Part shown: piece by piece, positions 1 through 8,749 of the stretch
Layout: each line of letters begins with the position of its first letter
Position numbering within the stretch: position 1 is the stretch's first letter
Assembly: GCF_014645815.1 (NCBI RefSeq)
Contig: NZ_BMML01000024.1
Span: 1 to 64,000, forward strand
Source of the DNA: Streptomyces fuscichromogenes
GTDB lineage: Bacteria; Actinomycetota; Actinomycetes; Streptomycetales; Streptomycetaceae
Direction: 5' to 3'
Length of the DNA stretch: 64,000 nucleotides
Program-made: the position numbers and the translations under genes
The notes under the pieces: model-generated
The model's input: the letters and a program-made list of their open reading frames with translations, nothing else
Told to the model about the DNA's origin: nothing
Databases searched by the model: none

Positions 1-32
1 TGCCTGGTCCGGTTCGATGCGGACTGACCGTC

Positions 33-81
33 GTGGTGGGTTGCTCGCGCAGTTCCCCGCGCCCCGTTGGGGCGCGGGGCG
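33..81 (-). repeat. Dispersed GC-rich gene-end element, copy 1
   Basis: Copy of a short element that recurs at seven gene ends in this window. It holds a perfect 11-bp inverted repeat (positions 55-65 and 69-79) with a 3-base loop, next to a conserved GCGGGGAACTGCGCGA-type arm. Here it lies in reverse orientation, left of the GNAT gene. It can act as a terminator hairpin in either direction; this is inferred from structure only. Confidence 0.6.
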
Positions 82-114
82 TCAGGGCGTGGGGTGTCGG
101 ATAGGTTGCCCGGC

Positions 115-651
115 ATGACTGTGTTGGGAACCGACAGCTGGCCACCCGCCCCGATCAAGACCGAGCGGCTCGTCCTGCGCGAGTGCGAGGCACGGGACCG
201 CGACGTGGTCATCGAGCTGGACGCCTCGCCGGAGGTGGGCACCTACCTCGGCGGCCCCCGGCCGCGTGCCGAGCTCGAACGCAGGGTGCCCGCGGTGCCC
301 GGGCAGCGCCCCGGTTTCTTCGTGGTCGAGCTCGACGGAGCGGCGATCGGCACCCTCCAGCTCGACCCGCACGACCCCGAGCGGGCGCCCCGCCGCCGGG
401 AGGCCGGGGAGACCGAGCTGGGCTACCTGTTCCTGCCGGAGGCATGGGGACACGGGTACGCCACCGAGGCGTGCGCGGCGGCACTCGGCTGGTTCTCCGG
501 TGTGCTGCCGGGTGAGCCGGTGGTGCTCTACACCCAGACCGCCAACCTGCGCTCCATGCGCCTGGCGGCCAGACTCGGGTTCACCGAGCTGGAGCGATTC
601 GAGGCCTACGACGCCGAGCAGTGGTTCGGCGTGTGGTCCCCGGCCCGGTGA
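115..651 (+). CDS. GNAT family N-acetyltransferase (RimJ/RimL-like)
   Basis: A 178-residue protein of the GNAT superfamily, which transfers acetyl from acetyl-CoA to an amine; the substrate cannot be read from sequence. The N-terminal KTERLVLRE segment and the GYLFLPEAWGHGYATEA stretch (beta4-alpha3, acetyl-CoA pyrophosphate loop) are typical of the RimJ/RimL subgroup. ATG at 115 is preferred over an upstream in-frame ATG at 67 because the conserved domain starts directly after it. It converges on the GH3 gene with 36 bp between stops. Confidence 0.82.
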   Translation: MTVLGTDSWPPAPIKTERLVLRECEARDRDVVIELDASPEVGTYLGGPRPRAELERRVPAVPGQRPGFFVVELDGAAIGTLQLDPHDPERAPRRREAGETELGYLFLPEAWGHGYATEACAAALGWFSGVLPGEPVVLYTQTANLRSMRLAARLGFTELERFEAYDAEQWFGVWSPAR

Positions 652-687
652 GAACGCCGGGCCGGGGACCAGGCCCTCGGCACGTTC

Positions 688-2178
688 CTACGCGCTCACG
701 CCCGCGATGAACTCGGCCGCCGCCGCTCCGCACACCCGCGCCGCGCCGTGCGTCGCGATGTGGACGGCGCCTCGCGGCGGGGCCTGGGGTACGCCCATCT
801 CCACGACGATCGTGTCCGGGCGGGCCGTGAGCAGGACGTCCAGGGCCCTGGTCATCCAGGGATGGCGGTGTTCGTCGCGGACCACCGCGACGATGCGGCG
901 CTCCCCCGCCGCCACGATCGCCGCGTGGCCGGCGTCCTCGCCCGCGAAGCTGCCGCTCTCGGTGCCGGGCAGGAGGCGGTTCAGTTCGGCGGACATGCCC
1001 CAGGGGGTCTCCGTGCCCACCGCGATGTTGGTCTCGGGGGTGAGGGAGGCCACGAAGGGGGGCTCGGCCGGTGGTGTGTAAGGGTCGACGCGCGTCACAT
1101 GAAGCGCGCGGCGGGCGGCGACGAGGCCGATGTCGGCCAGGGCGGGGTCCGGCTGCACCGCCGGGGCCGTGGACGTCCAGTGCGCCAGCGCCCGCACCCG
1201 CTGTGCCGCGTCCGCCAGGCGCTCCTCGGGGAGTTCCCCGGAGCGGACCGCCGCGACCAGGGCGTCGCGCAGCCGTCGTACCGTCTCGTCGTCCGAGAGG
1301 CCGCCGCCCACGCAGATCGCGTCGGCTCCGGCGGCGAGCGCCAGGACGCTGCCGTGTTCGATGCCGTAGGTCCCGGCGATGGCCCGCATCTCCATGCCGT
1401 CGGTGACGATCAGGCCGTCGTAGCCGAGTTCGCCGCGGAGCAGTTCGGTGAGGACGCGGTGGGACAGTGTCCCGGGCCGGGTCCGGTCCAGGGCGGGGAC
1501 CAGGATGTGCGCGCTCATCACGGCACGGGTGCCGGCGGCGATGGCGGCGCGGAAGGGCGCCAGCTCGCGGGCGTGCAGGAGCTCGGCGCTCGCGTCGATG
1601 CGGGGCAGGGCGAGGTGGGAGTCGACGGCGGTGTCGCCGTGGCCCGGGAAGTGCTTGGTGCAGGCCGCCACCCCGGCCGTCTGGAGGCCGGTGACGTAGG
1701 CCGCGGTGTGGCGGGCGACCAGGTCCTGGTCGGCGCCGAAGGAGCGGACTCCGATGACCGGGTTGGCTGAGTTGGAGTTGACGTCGGCGACCGGGGCCCA
1801 GCTGAAGTTCACCCCGCAGGCCGCGAGGCGGCGGCCCAGTTCGAGGGCGACCCGCCGGGTCAGCTCCGGGTCGTCGACGGCGCCGAGGGCGTGGTTGCCG
1901 GGGAAGGAGGAACCGGTGCGTACCTCAAGGCGGGTGACGTCACCGCCCTCCTCGTCGATCGCCACCAGGACGTCGTCGCGCTCGGCGCGCAGCTGGGCGG
2001 TGAGCGCCGAGAGCTGCTCGGCGGAGATGATGTTGCGGCCGAACACACCGACGGAGGCGAGGCCTTCGCCGAGGCGGCGGAGCAGCCAGTCGGGGGCGGT
2101 GGTGCCGGTGAAGCCCGGCTGGAGGACCGTCAGCGCGTCGCGCGTGAGTGTGTCCGTACCGCTGGCGAATGTCGTCAT
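688..2178 (-). CDS. dasD: Glycoside hydrolase family 3 beta-N-acetylglucosaminidase (NagZ type)
   Basis: A 496-residue GH3 enzyme without signal peptide or membrane segment, so probably cytoplasmic, cleaving imported N,N'-diacetylchitobiose to GlcNAc. The NagZ signature KHFPGHGDTAVDSH is present with its catalytic His/Asp, and VTDGMEM carries the nucleophile Asp. The C-terminal ~130 residues match the extra domain of longer bacterial GH3 enzymes. It is the last gene of the dasA-dasB-dasC operon, 9 bp after dasC, so uptake and hydrolysis are co-transcribed. The symbol follows the S. coelicolor das cluster from memory; NagZ-type family assignment is firmer than the name. Confidence 0.85.
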   Translation of the reverse strand: MTTFASGTDTLTRDALTVLQPGFTGTTAPDWLLRRLGEGLASVGVFGRNIISAEQLSALTAQLRAERDDVLVAIDEEGGDVTRLEVRTGSSFPGNHALGAVDDPELTRRVALELGRRLAACGVNFSWAPVADVNSNSANPVIGVRSFGADQDLVARHTAAYVTGLQTAGVAACTKHFPGHGDTAVDSHLALPRIDASAELLHARELAPFRAAIAAGTRAVMSAHILVPALDRTRPGTLSHRVLTELLRGELGYDGLIVTDGMEMRAIAGTYGIEHGSVLALAAGADAICVGGGLSDDETVRRLRDALVAAVRSGELPEERLADAAQRVRALAHWTSTAPAVQPDPALADIGLVAARRALHVTRVDPYTPPAEPPFVASLTPETNIAVGTETPWGMSAELNRLLPGTESGSFAGEDAGHAAIVAAGERRIVAVVRDEHRHPWMTRALDVLLTARPDTIVVEMGVPQAPPRGAVHIATHGAARVCGAAAAEFIAGVSA

Positions 2179-2187
2179 CGGATGGGG

Positions 2188-3030
2188 TTATCCCTTCACG
2201 GCGCCCGCGGTGAGGCCCGCGGCCATCTTGCGCTGGACGAGGAGGAACAGGACGACGATGGGCACGGCGAGCATGGTGGCGCCGGCCATCATCGGGGCGT
2301 ATTCGGTGCCGTGCTGCGTGGTGAAGTTGGCCAGCCAGACGGTCGCCGTCTGGTGGTCCTGGCTGAGCAGCATCAGGGCGTAGAGGTACTCGTTCCAGGC
2401 CTGGATGAAGCCGTAGACCGAGGTGGCGACCAGACCGGGGGCGAGCAGCGGGAAGACCACCCGGACGAAGGCACCGGTGCGGGAGCAGCCGTCGACCATG
2501 GCGGCCTCCTCCAGCTCCTTGGGGATGTTGACGATGAAACCGCGCAGGGTCCACACCGTGAACGGCAGGATGAAGGTCAGATAGGTGATGATCAGGCCGC
2601 TGAGCTTGTCGTACTGGTCCAGGTCGTTGAGGAGCAGGAAGACCGGGATGATCATGGCGACCAGCGGGATCATCTGGACCGCGAGGATGCCGACGATCAC
2701 GACCTTGCGGCCGCGGAAGGCGAACCGGGAGATGGCCAGGGCGGCCAGCAGTCCGATGACCATGCCGATCACCACGACGGAGAGGGACACGATCAGGCTG
2801 CGGCCGACCGGGCCCCAGAAGTCGGCGATGTCGAGCGCGCGGCTGAAGTTGGACAGGGTGATGCCGGTGGGCAGCAGGCTGGGGTCCGGGTCGATGGCGT
2901 CCTTCGCCGGCTTGAACGCCGTGTTCAGCATCCAGTAGACGGGGAAGCCGGAGACGACGAAGACGAGGAGGCCGAGCAGGTTCCAGCCGGCCTTCGACTT
3001 CCTGCGGCCGGGGGTGGCGACGGTACTCAT
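2188..3030 (-). CDS. dasC: Sugar ABC transporter permease, MalG type (DasC)
   Basis: A 280-residue inner-membrane permease of the CUT1 family with about six membrane segments. The EAA loop EEAAMVDGCSRTGAFVRVV, which contacts the ATPase, lies in the second half. ATG at 3030 overlaps the dasB stop as ATGA, implying translational coupling. The open frame continues far upstream but is antisense-like shadow there. No ATPase gene is present; CUT1 transporters of this type in Streptomyces are energised by the shared ATPase MsiK (established knowledge), encoded elsewhere. Confidence 0.93.
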   Translation of the reverse strand: MSTVATPGRRKSKAGWNLLGLLVFVVSGFPVYWMLNTAFKPAKDAIDPDPSLLPTGITLSNFSRALDIADFWGPVGRSLIVSLSVVVIGMVIGLLAALAISRFAFRGRKVVIVGILAVQMIPLVAMIIPVFLLLNDLDQYDKLSGLIITYLTFILPFTVWTLRGFIVNIPKELEEAAMVDGCSRTGAFVRVVFPLLAPGLVATSVYGFIQAWNEYLYALMLLSQDHQTATVWLANFTTQHGTEYAPMMAGATMLAVPIVVLFLLVQRKMAAGLTAGAVKG

Positions 3031-4001
3031 TCGACCTCTCCGATCTTCAGCATCTGACGCATGTACACGGCGACGACGCCGAGCAGGAGGACCACGGTGA
3101 GCAGGGCGATCGCGGAGCCCTGCCCGTAGTCGTTGACCACGAAGGCGCGGTCGTAGGACCAGGTGGTCAGCAGTTGGAAGTCGGCCTCGGGGTGGCCGCC
3201 GCGCATCACGAAGACCTGCGGGAAGACGCCCATGTCCCAGATGACCGAGAGGGTCGTGAGCATCACGATGACCGGCTTGAGGATGGGCAGCGTGACGTAG
3301 CGGAAGACGCCCCAGGGACCGGCGCCGTCGAGCCGGGCGGCCTCCTCCAGTTCCTGCGGGACCTGGGTGAGTCCGGCGCTGAGCGTGATGACCACGAAGG
3401 GGACCGCTCCCCAGACCACCAGGAGCATGATCACCGCGAGTCCCTCGGGTCCGCTGGCGAACCAGTTGTGGCCGACCATCTCGACCCCGGGGAGCTTGCT
3501 GAGCACGGCGTTGAGGACGCCGTAGTCGGAGTCGAAGAGCCACTTGAAGACCGTGGTGGCGACGATGACCGGCATGCCCCAGCTGGCCACCAGCGCGATG
3601 TTGACCAGGGTCTTGACCCAGCCGGAGACGCGCTGGAGCAGGAGGGCGACGAGCATGCCGACGACCATGGTGAAGATGACGCAGCCGGCCGCGAAGATGA
3701 TCGTGCGCAGCACGACCTGCCAGAACTCGCTGTCGTCGAGCACCTTGGAGAAGTTCCCGAACCCGGTCCACTCGGCCGGCTTGAACCCCCACAGCTGGGA
3801 CTGCCCGAAGTCCTGGAAGGAGAGGGTGACCAGCCGGTAGAGGGGGTATCCGAGGACGAGTCCCAGGATCAGCAGGCAGGGGGCGAGCAGCAGCCAGGGA
3901 ACGGCGGGCCCGCCCGAGCGCCGGTTCGCACGCGGTCTTTGCGGGGAGTCCGGTGGAGGTGCCGGCACCTTGGCGGGTGTGGTCGTGTCAACGGCACTCA
4001 T
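3027..4001 (-). CDS. dasB: Sugar ABC transporter permease, MalF type (DasB)
   Basis: A 324-residue CUT1 permease with a Pro-rich cytoplasmic N-terminus (residues 1-32) and about six membrane segments; the EAA loop EEAARLDGAGPWGVFRYV starts near residue 219. With DasC it forms the membrane pore for N,N'-diacetylchitobiose uptake, fed by the lipoprotein DasA. It follows dasA by about 170 bp on the same strand, a gap that contains a copy of the dispersed GC-rich element, so expression of the permeases relative to dasA may be stepped down by that hairpin (inference). Confidence 0.93.
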   Translation of the reverse strand: MSAVDTTTPAKVPAPPPDSPQRPRANRRSGGPAVPWLLLAPCLLILGLVLGYPLYRLVTLSFQDFGQSQLWGFKPAEWTGFGNFSKVLDDSEFWQVVLRTIIFAAGCVIFTMVVGMLVALLLQRVSGWVKTLVNIALVASWGMPVIVATTVFKWLFDSDYGVLNAVLSKLPGVEMVGHNWFASGPEGLAVIMLLVVWGAVPFVVITLSAGLTQVPQELEEAARLDGAGPWGVFRYVTLPILKPVIVMLTTLSVIWDMGVFPQVFVMRGGHPEADFQLLTTWSYDRAFVVNDYGQGSAIALLTVVLLLGVVAVYMRQMLKIGEVE

Positions 4002-4038
4002 CGTGCGCTCCTAAGCAGTTCAAGAAACGTCAGGTGCC

Positions 4039-4095
4039 GCGCCCCCGAAGGGGCGCGGGGAACGGCGCGACCAGCCACAACGCACCCGCAGCGGC
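4039..4095 (+). repeat. Dispersed GC-rich gene-end element, copy 2
   Basis: Copy of the element in the dasA-dasB gap. It begins with a GCGCCCC(n)GGGGCGC hairpin, followed by the conserved GGGGAACGGCGCGACCAGCC arm. Its position inside an operon suggests attenuation or mRNA processing between the binding-protein and permease genes (inference). Confidence 0.6.
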
Positions 4096-4174
4096 CCCGC
4101 GACCCGACGCGGCACTGTCTTCTGAAATCCACCGGCCGGACCCGCCCCCGTCGGTCAGGCCCGGCCGCGGACCG

Positions 4175-5461
4175 TCACGGGGTGTTGATGACCTTGTCGA
4201 TCGCCGCGTCGGCCTCCTTGGCCGCCGCCTGGACCGACTCCTTGCCGGTGCCGATGTTCTGCAGCATCGTCTGGAGCACCTGCGCCTTCTCCACCTGGCC
4301 CCAGCCCGGCGCCATCGGCACGAACCAGTTGGACTCGGCCGCCTCGGCGGGCACCGCGGTCGCCGGGTCGCTCTTCAGCGTGGCGAGGTCGGTCTTGTTG
4401 TTGGGCAGGTTGCCCTTGGCCATCAGGCCCTTCTGGCCGGAAGGGCCGGTGAACGCGTTGATCCACTCGGCGGCGACGGCCTGCGCCTTGGACTTCACCG
4501 GGATGGCGAGGTCGGAGCCGCCCAGGAACACCGGCATGTTCTTGCCGGACGGGCCGGGCATCACGAAGTTGACGAGGTTGTTCTTCAGCTTGCCGCCGGT
4601 CTTGTCGTTCTTCGGGTCGGCCGCGGTCGCGCCCTCCCAGGCGGCACCGAAGATCATGGCCGACTTGCCCTGGCCGTAGACGATGTAGCGGTCGGACTCG
4701 TCCTTGGTCTTGTCACCGTGCATGTACTTGTCGATGACGCTCTTGAACTCGGTGAGGCCCTTGATGGACTCGGCCGACTCGAGGTTGCCCTGCCACTTGC
4801 CGCCGTTCTCCACGGCGATGGAGCCGCCCGCGTCGTAGACGAAGGACATGGCCGCGTACCAGTCGCGGGTGGGCTGGTACCAGGCGCTGAACTTGTCGCC
4901 CTCCTTCTTCTGGATCTTGTTCAGGTCGGCGGTCAGCTCGGTGTAGGTCTTCGGGGTGGTCTTGATGCCGGCCGAGGCGGCGATGTCCTTGCGCCAGTTG
5001 GCGACGCGGCCACCGGCGTAGTAGGGCACGCCGTAGGTCTTGCCCTGGTAGGTGACGGAGGCCTTGAGGCCGTCGAGCCACTGGTCGGAGCTGCTGAACT
5101 GGGAGGCGTCGACGGGGGCGAAGGCACCCTTGACCATGTAGCTCAGCATCTCGGTGTTGCCCATCTCGACCACGTCGGGGGCCTTGTCCGTGGCGAGGAC
5201 GGCGTCCAGCTTGGTGTTCTTGTCCGGCCAGCCGTAGTACTCGTGCTTGATCTTGATGCCGGGGTGCTTCTTCTGCACCGCGGCGTCGGCGGCCTTCACC
5301 AGGTCGGGCCAGTTGTTCTGCGCGTCCACCGTGAGCCAGACGGTCAGCGCCTTGGCGTCCGACCCCTGCGACTTGTTGTCGTCCTTGTTGTCGCTGCCAC
5401 ACGCCGCGATGGAGAAGACCATGCCCGCGATACCAATCGCGGCTATCAGCTTGCGCTTCAC
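4175..5461 (-). CDS. dasA: Extracellular sugar-binding lipoprotein (DasA)
   Basis: A 428-residue CUT1 solute-binding lipoprotein. The GTG start at 5461 is chosen because a strong GGAGGG ribosome site lies just upstream and the product opens with a lipoprotein signal (VKRKLIAAIGIAGMVFSIAAC, lipid-modified Cys21). The mature part has the SBP_bac_1 fold with ALTVWLTVDAQNNW at its start and many aromatic residues suited to sugar stacking. It delivers N,N'-diacetylchitobiose to DasBC. It is transcribed divergently from dasR across a region with DasR-site-like palindromes, so repression by DasR relieved by GlcN-6-P is expected (family knowledge). Confidence 0.92.
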   Translation of the reverse strand: MKRKLIAAIGIAGMVFSIAACGSDNKDDNKSQGSDAKALTVWLTVDAQNNWPDLVKAADAAVQKKHPGIKIKHEYYGWPDKNTKLDAVLATDKAPDVVEMGNTEMLSYMVKGAFAPVDASQFSSSDQWLDGLKASVTYQGKTYGVPYYAGGRVANWRKDIAASAGIKTTPKTYTELTADLNKIQKKEGDKFSAWYQPTRDWYAAMSFVYDAGGSIAVENGGKWQGNLESAESIKGLTEFKSVIDKYMHGDKTKDESDRYIVYGQGKSAMIFGAAWEGATAADPKNDKTGGKLKNNLVNFVMPGPSGKNMPVFLGGSDLAIPVKSKAQAVAAEWINAFTGPSGQKGLMAKGNLPNNKTDLATLKSDPATAVPAEAAESNWFVPMAPGWGQVEKAQVLQTMLQNIGTGKESVQAAAKEADAAIDKVINTP

Positions 5462-5530
5462 GCCACCCTCCTCAGGGATGCCACAAACCCCCCTGCCTCC
5501 CCGCACGAGCGTTGGGCCGGGACCTGGACC

Positions 5531-5546
5531 AATGGTGTAGACCAGT
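5531..5546. promoter_or_regulatory. DasR-responsive element (dre) candidate upstream of dasA
   Basis: The 16-mer AATGGTGTAGACCAGT matches the published dre consensus ACTGGTCTAGACCAGT at 14 positions, with the right half perfect. It lies about 70 bp upstream of the dasA start. DasR binding here would control dasA, as known for S. coelicolor. Confidence 0.8.
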
Positions 5547-5685
5547 GCCGGAAGCTTGGCCCAGACCAGCAGGCCTGTCAAGGGTGGCCGAATAGGCCCC
5601 GACCAGCTGTTATGCGACCTACATATGCAGGAACCTTTAAGTAAGAACCCCTCGAAAATCGACGGCGCGGACGAGACAATTCCGG

Positions 5686-5715
5686 TAGACCACTCCAGCT
5701 ATGGACTAGACCAGA
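5686..5715. promoter_or_regulatory. DasR-responsive element candidates upstream of dasR
   Basis: TATGGACTAGACCAGA at 5700-5715 matches the dre consensus at 12 of 16 positions. A perfect half-site TAGACCACT lies at 5686-5694. They sit about 105-135 bp upstream of dasR, consistent with autoregulation. A further weak match is at 5555-5570. Confidence 0.65.
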
Positions 5716-5820
5716 AGAGCCGACGACGGTATACAGAAGGGATCACGCAGCGTGCAGGGGAAATCCCGGTACGCTGCCGAGCCGCGGGGCGAGCAGGACC
5801 AGAAGCCGGGAAGGCGGAGC

Positions 5821-6585
5821 ATGAGCACCGACGTCAGCAGTGCGGAGAACGAGAGCGGGACAGCCGTCCGTACCGCGCGCGTGCCCAAGTACTACCGCCT
5901 GAAGAAGCACCTGCTCGAAATGACCGAGACACAGGCCCCCGGCACCCCGGTCCCGCCCGAGCGCACCCTGGCCGCCGAGTTCGACACCTCCCGCACCACC
6001 GTCCGCCAGGCCCTCCAGGAGCTGGTCGTCGAGGGCCGTCTGGAGCGCATCCAGGGCAAGGGCACCTTCGTCGCGAAGCCCAAGGTCTCGCAGGCGCTCC
6101 AGCTCACCTCGTACACCGAGGACATGCGCGCCCAGGGCCTGGAGCCGACCTCGCAGCTGCTGGACATCGGCTACATCACCGCCGACGACCGGCTGGCCGG
6201 CCTCCTCGACATAACGGCGGGCGGGCGCGTGCTGCGCATCGAGCGGCTGCGCATGGCCAACGGCGAGCCGATGGCGATCGAGACCACGCACCTCAGCGCG
6301 AAGCGCTTCCCGGCCCTGCGCCGCTCCCTCGTCAAGTACACGTCCCTCTACACCGCCCTCGCAGAGGTGTACGACGTGCATCTCGCCGAGGCCGAGGAGA
6401 CCATCGAGACCTCCCTCGCGACCCCGCGCGAGGCCGGCCTGCTCGGCACCGACGTGGGCCTGCCGATGCTGATGCTCTCCCGGCACTCCCTGGACCGCGA
6501 GGGCCAGCCGGTGGAGTGGGTCCGCTCGGTGTACCGCGGCGACCGCTACAAGTTCGTCGCCCGGCTCAAGCGGCCCCAGGACTGA
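5821..6585 (+). CDS. dasR: GntR/HutC-family regulator DasR
   Basis: A 254-residue regulator with an N-terminal winged helix (about residues 20-85; PPERTLAAEFDTSRTTVRQALQ is the recognition region) and a UTRA effector domain (about 95-245). The sequence is nearly identical to S. coelicolor DasR as I recall it. DasR binds dre palindromes and controls chitin/GlcNAc use, development and antibiotic production; GlcN-6-P releases it from DNA. ATG at 5821 has an AAGGCGGAG ribosome site; an in-frame ATG at 5752 would add 23 non-conserved residues. It is divergent from the dasABC operon. Confidence 0.96.
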   Translation: MSTDVSSAENESGTAVRTARVPKYYRLKKHLLEMTETQAPGTPVPPERTLAAEFDTSRTTVRQALQELVVEGRLERIQGKGTFVAKPKVSQALQLTSYTEDMRAQGLEPTSQLLDIGYITADDRLAGLLDITAGGRVLRIERLRMANGEPMAIETTHLSAKRFPALRRSLVKYTSLYTALAEVYDVHLAEAEETIETSLATPREAGLLGTDVGLPMLMLSRHSLDREGQPVEWVRSVYRGDRYKFVARLKRPQD

Positions 6586-6759
6586 GGCTGTTCACGCCCC
6601 GTGCCGTCTGACGGTCCGTCACCCTTCTCCACGAAATCGACATGCCGATATGCGGATGAGGTCTTCCACTGACCTCACGGGTTCGCCATGATTGCCTGCG
6701 CATTACACAGGTGAACAACGGTGATCGCCGTGCGGTCAGTGAGGGGACGGAGCCGCGAG

Positions 6760-7035
6760 ATGTCAGATGCGTCCGAAGTGACCAAAGCGGCGGTGGTGAC
6801 GCCTCTGCGCGTCGCCATCGCCCTCTGCCTGATAGCGCCCTTCGTGGCGATGCTGTGGGTGGGCTCGTACGCCAAGACGGACCCGGTGTTCATCGGGATC
6901 CCGTTCTTCTACTGGTACCAGATGCTGTGGGTGCTGCTCTCCACCGCGCTCACCATGACCGCGTACCAGCTGTGGCAGCGTGACCAGCGCGGCCGCAAGG
7001 CCGCCGGCGGCACGGACGGGGGTGCGGCGAAGTGA
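6760..7035 (+). CDS. DUF3311 small membrane protein
   Basis: A 91-residue protein with two predicted membrane helices (about residues 18-38 and 46-68) and a basic, Gly-rich C-terminus. It matches the DUF3311 family, typically the first gene of a pair with a sodium:solute symporter. Its stop overlaps the next start as GTGA, so both are coupled. ATG at 6760 is chosen over the upstream GTG at 6721 because conservation begins with MSDASE. A role as accessory subunit of the symporter is likely but inferred. Confidence 0.85.
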   Translation: MSDASEVTKAAVVTPLRVAIALCLIAPFVAMLWVGSYAKTDPVFIGIPFFYWYQMLWVLLSTALTMTAYQLWQRDQRGRKAAGGTDGGAAK

Positions 7036-8654
7036 AGGACGGTGTGAACGGCGTCGCGCTCGGCGTCTTCGTCTTCTTCTTCCTGGCCGTCACGGCCATC
7101 GGCTTCTGGGCCGCGCGCTGGCGCAAGGCCGAGAACGAGCACTCCCTGGACGAATGGGGCCTCGGCGGCCGGTCGTTCGGAACCTGGATCACCTGGTTCC
7201 TGCTCGGCGGCGACCTGTACACGGCCTACACCTTCGTCGCCGTACCGGCGGCGGTCTACGCGGCCGGCGCGGCCGGCTTCTTCGCGGTTCCGTACACGAT
7301 CCTGGTCTACCCGCTGATCTTCACGTTCCTGCCCCGCCTGTGGTCGGTCTCGCACAAGCACGGCTATGTGACGACCTCGGACTTCGTGCGCGGCCGCTTC
7401 GGCTCCAAGGGGCTCTCGCTCGCCGTCGCCGTGACCGGCATCCTGGCAACGATGCCGTACATCGCGCTCCAGCTCGTGGGCATCCAGGCGGTGCTCGACG
7501 TGATGGGCGTCGGCGGCGGCGACGGCACCAACTGGTTCGTCAAGGACCTGCCGTTGCTCATCGCCTTCGGTGTGCTGGCGGCCTACACCTACTCCTCGGG
7601 CCTGCGTGCCCCCGCCCTGATCGCGTTCGTGAAGGACGCGCTGATCTACATCGTCATCGCGGTGGCGATCATCTACATCCCGATCAAGCTGGGCGGCTTC
7701 GACGACGTCTTCGCCAAGGCGGGCGCCGCGTTCACCCAGACCAACCCGGCGACCGGCAAACCGCGCGGCGCGCTGGTCCCGGCCCAGGCCGGTCAGTGGA
7801 CGTACGCCACCCTGGCGCTGGGCTCCGCACTCGCCCTGTTCATGTACCCGCACTCGATCACCGCGACGCTCTCCTCCAAGAGCCGTGACGTGATCCGCCG
7901 CAACACCACGATCCTGCCGCTGTACTCCCTGATGCTGGGCCTGCTCGCCCTGCTGGGCTTCATGGCCATCGCGGCCGGCGTCAAGGTCACCAACGGCCAG
8001 CTGGCCATCCCGCAACTGTTCGAGAACATGTTCCCGGACTGGTTCGCGGGCGTCGCCTTCGCGGCGATCGGCATCGGCGCCCTGGTCCCGGCGGCCATCA
8101 TGTCCATCGCGGCCGCGAACCTCTTCACCCGCAACATCTACCGGGACTTCATCAAGCCGGACGCCACGCCGAAGCAGGAGGCCCAGGTCTCCAAGCTCGT
8201 CTCCCTGCTGGTGAAGGTCGGCGCGCTGGTCTTCGTCCTCACCATGGACAAGACGGTCGCCATCAACTTCCAGCTCCTGGGCGGCATCTGGATCCTGCAG
8301 ACCTTCCCGGCCCTGGTCGGCGGCCTGTTCACCCGCTGGTTCCACCGCTGGGCCCTGCTGGCGGGCTGGGCGGTCGGCATGGTCTACGGCACGGCCGCGG
8401 CGTACGGGGTGGCCTCCCCCACCCAGGCGCACTTCGGCGGCTCCTCGAAGGAGATCCCCGGCATCGGCGAGATCGGCTACATCGGCCTGACGGCGTTCGT
8501 GCTGAACGTGGTGGTCGCGGTGCTCCTGACCTTCGCTCTCAAGGCCCTGAAGGCCCCCGAGGGCATCGACCAGACCAGCCCGGAGGACTACACGGCAGAC
8601 GCCGGCGACCCGGACGTCGAGGTGGAACTGCCCCCGGCCGTAGCGCCCCTTTAG
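7032..8654 (+). CDS. Sodium:solute symporter family (SSS) transporter
   Basis: A 540-residue membrane protein with about 13 helices and the SSS fold: an N-terminal hydrophobic helix, DEWGLGGRSFGTWITWFLLGGDLYTAYTF as helix 1-2 region, and a charged C-terminal tail. GTG at 7032 overlaps the DUF3311 stop. The substrate is unknown; DUF3311-linked members resemble pantothenate/monocarboxylate-type symporters. It lies next to dasR but no dre site precedes it, so a chitin link is not supported by sequence. Confidence 0.87.
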   Translation: MKDGVNGVALGVFVFFFLAVTAIGFWAARWRKAENEHSLDEWGLGGRSFGTWITWFLLGGDLYTAYTFVAVPAAVYAAGAAGFFAVPYTILVYPLIFTFLPRLWSVSHKHGYVTTSDFVRGRFGSKGLSLAVAVTGILATMPYIALQLVGIQAVLDVMGVGGGDGTNWFVKDLPLLIAFGVLAAYTYSSGLRAPALIAFVKDALIYIVIAVAIIYIPIKLGGFDDVFAKAGAAFTQTNPATGKPRGALVPAQAGQWTYATLALGSALALFMYPHSITATLSSKSRDVIRRNTTILPLYSLMLGLLALLGFMAIAAGVKVTNGQLAIPQLFENMFPDWFAGVAFAAIGIGALVPAAIMSIAAANLFTRNIYRDFIKPDATPKQEAQVSKLVSLLVKVGALVFVLTMDKTVAINFQLLGGIWILQTFPALVGGLFTRWFHRWALLAGWAVGMVYGTAAAYGVASPTQAHFGGSSKEIPGIGEIGYIGLTAFVLNVVVAVLLTFALKALKAPEGIDQTSPEDYTADAGDPDVEVELPPAVAPL

Positions 8655-8700
8655 GGCGCGGGGAACTGCACGAGCAACCCACCACAACCCGCAGCGGGCC
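8644..8700 (+). repeat. Dispersed GC-rich gene-end element, copy 3
   Basis: Copy overlapping the end of the symporter gene: short hairpin, the GGCGCGGGGAACTGCACGAG arm, then a CCCACCAC..CCGCAGCGGG tail. It shares the tail with copy 1 in reverse. Possible terminator after the symporter. Confidence 0.6.
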
Positions 8701-8749
8701 GCCGAAAATCAAGCACAACGGCGGCCCGCTGTCGTACACACTCACCCGC

